Made by a program: the position numbers and the translations under genes. A DNA stretch of 7,284 nucleotides from AG-12 sp027339635. Lineage in GTDB: Bacteria; Chloroflexota; Dormibacteria; Aeolococcales; Bog-877. Shown one piece after another: positions 6,577-7,284 of this stretch. The DNA lies in assembly GCA_027339635.1 (NCBI GenBank), contig DAHWNZ010000091.1:1-7284 (forward strand), in the 5' to 3' direction. Each line of letters starts with the position of its first letter. Position 1 is the stretch's first letter. Below the pieces are notes generated by a model that did not search any database, had not been told where the DNA came from, and was given only the letters and a program-made list of their open reading frames with translations.

Positions 6577-6583
6577 GGAGCCT

Positions 6584-7284
6584 ATGAAGTACCAGAGACG
6601 CCTAGCTGACGATAGATTGCAGCAACTACTGGCCGACTTCCCCGCTGTGATGATTAATGGGCCTCGGGCTGCCGGCAAGACAACTACCGCGCGGCAAGTC
6701 GCCGCCGAGACAGTCAGTCTTGACAGCCCAGCCGACTCGGCTGCCTTTAAGGCCGATCCGGACGACGCTCTCCGAGGGAGAAGAGAGCCCTTGCTCTTAG
6801 ACGAGTGGCAAGAGGTGCCTGAGGTGCTGGGAGCGGTCCGCAGAGCGGTGGATAGCGACCCCCGTCCCGGTCGCTTCATTGTGACCGGCAGTGTTAGGGG
6901 CGAGCTGGAGAACCGCGTCTGGCCCGGTACCGGCCGCTTCATTCGCATGAGTATGTACGGATTGACCGAAGTGGAGCTGCGAACGAGCCTAGACAAGCGG
7001 TCTGTAGGGTTCCTTGACAAAGTGGCCTCCTCCGACGTCGCTGCGTTTGCCAGGGGACAAACTCGGCCGCGGTTAAGCGACTACCTCGAGTTGGCCACCC
7101 GGGGCGGCTTTCCCGAGGTGGCACTGCGGCCTCTCTCTCAAGCGGCGAGAAGCAACTGGCTCGATAGTTACATTAGCCAAGTGATAACTAGAGACGCCCT
7201 TGCCGTGATGCCACGGGGTAATCCCCAAAAGATGCGTGCCTACTTCGAGGCACTAGCACTGCAGACGGCGGGAACACCCCTCGA
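6584..7284 (+). CDS. AAA ATPase, AAA_14/DUF4143 family, 3' end beyond window
   Basis: The first 233 codons are present and the reading frame is open to the right edge. The N-terminus reads MKYQRRLADDRLQQLL, then Walker A GPRAAGKTT (about 26-34), Walker B PLLLDEWQEV (about 69-78) and VTGSVRGEL (about 103-111), the usual sensor region. Next come MYGLTEVEL and LATRGGFPEV, then SYISQVITRD, the start of the DUF4143 portion. Whole family members are about 400 residues, so roughly 40 per cent is missing here. They are widespread in bacteria and archaea; their cellular role is poorly defined and they are often found in mobile or accessory DNA. Codons rare in the neighbours (CTA, TTA, AGA, AAT) recur here, suggesting separate ancestry. 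The start is ATG 6584-6586 with GGAG three bases upstream. The family call is secure; a precise function cannot be given. Confidence 0.88.
   Translation, partial: MKYQRRLADDRLQQLLADFPAVMINGPRAAGKTTTARQVAAETVSLDSPADSAAFKADPDDALRGRREPLLLDEWQEVPEVLGAVRRAVDSDPRPGRFIVTGSVRGELENRVWPGTGRFIRMSMYGLTEVELRTSLDKRSVGFLDKVASSDVAAFARGQTRPRLSDYLELATRGGFPEVALRPLSQAARSNWLDSYISQVITRDALAVMPRGNPQKMRAYFEALALQTAGTPL

Larger units (their letters stand above)
6134..6583. other. Gene-poor spacer with short repeats
   Basis: No convincing gene was found here on either strand. A plus-strand frame of 115 codons (6175-6522) has no ribosome binding site, low-complexity composition and no recognisable motif. A short minus-strand frame ending at 6138 includes WYCKDCG, half of a zinc ribbon, but is cut off by a stop at 6237-6239. 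A six-base hairpin, CGGGAC (6169-6174) / GTCCCG (6181-6186), could weakly terminate the tetR transcript. The stretch also has several direct repeats at 23-24-base spacing and a perfect palindrome CTCAATTGAG (6372-6381). It looks less GC-rich than the exporter genes. It may be a decayed gene region or an acquisition junction. Confidence 0.5.

Noticed and set aside
6391..7020. A 209-codon minus-strand frame opposite the ATPase gene
   Set aside because: It is Ser/Arg/Pro-rich antisense to a gene with clear Walker motifs and crosses the tandem repeat array.

Overview
The window comes from a high-GC bacterium. Strong GGAGG-type ribosome binding sites, GTG starts, a probable leaderless regulator gene and the mix of gene families fit the Terrabacteria, such as Actinomycetota or a Chloroflexota/Dormibacterota-like lineage. 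The phylum cannot be fixed from this sequence. Nearly all the confident content is drug-export and regulation genes, bordered on the left by a damaged insertion sequence and on the right by a probably acquired ATPase gene.

Layout: Positions 1 to about 840 (minus strand) hold part of an IS1634-like DDE transposase that has lost its N-terminus and runs off the left edge. A non-coding stretch of about 220 bases with stacked palindromes follows. Positions 1060-3486 (minus) are a two-gene unit, a TetR-family regulator followed by a 14-TM MFS drug exporter of the DHA2 type; the regulator's TAG stop directly abuts the exporter's GTG start. Positions 3620-5421 (minus) are a DrrAB-type ABC exporter, ATPase then permease, with an ATGA overlap. 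Divergent from it is a second TetR regulator (5498-6133, plus). The 76-base gap between them holds a convincing divergent promoter with a CTTACC/GGTAAG inverted repeat over the exporter's -10 element. Next come about 450 bases without a supported gene but with several short repeats at 23-24-base intervals, including three tandem 23-base units. These lie just before an AAA ATPase of the DUF4143 type (6584 to the right edge, plus), whose codon use differs from the exporter genes.

How the genes fit together: each exporter is paired with its own TetR regulator. The simplest model is two ligand-induced efflux modules side by side: the divergent TetR represses the ABC pair, and the co-transcribed TetR represses itself and the MFS pump. 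The substrates cannot be read from the sequence. No wholly new biological system is evident. The least explained parts are the 23-base repeat region before the DUF4143 gene, the palindrome cluster beside the truncated transposase, and the odd C-terminal extension of the first TetR protein.
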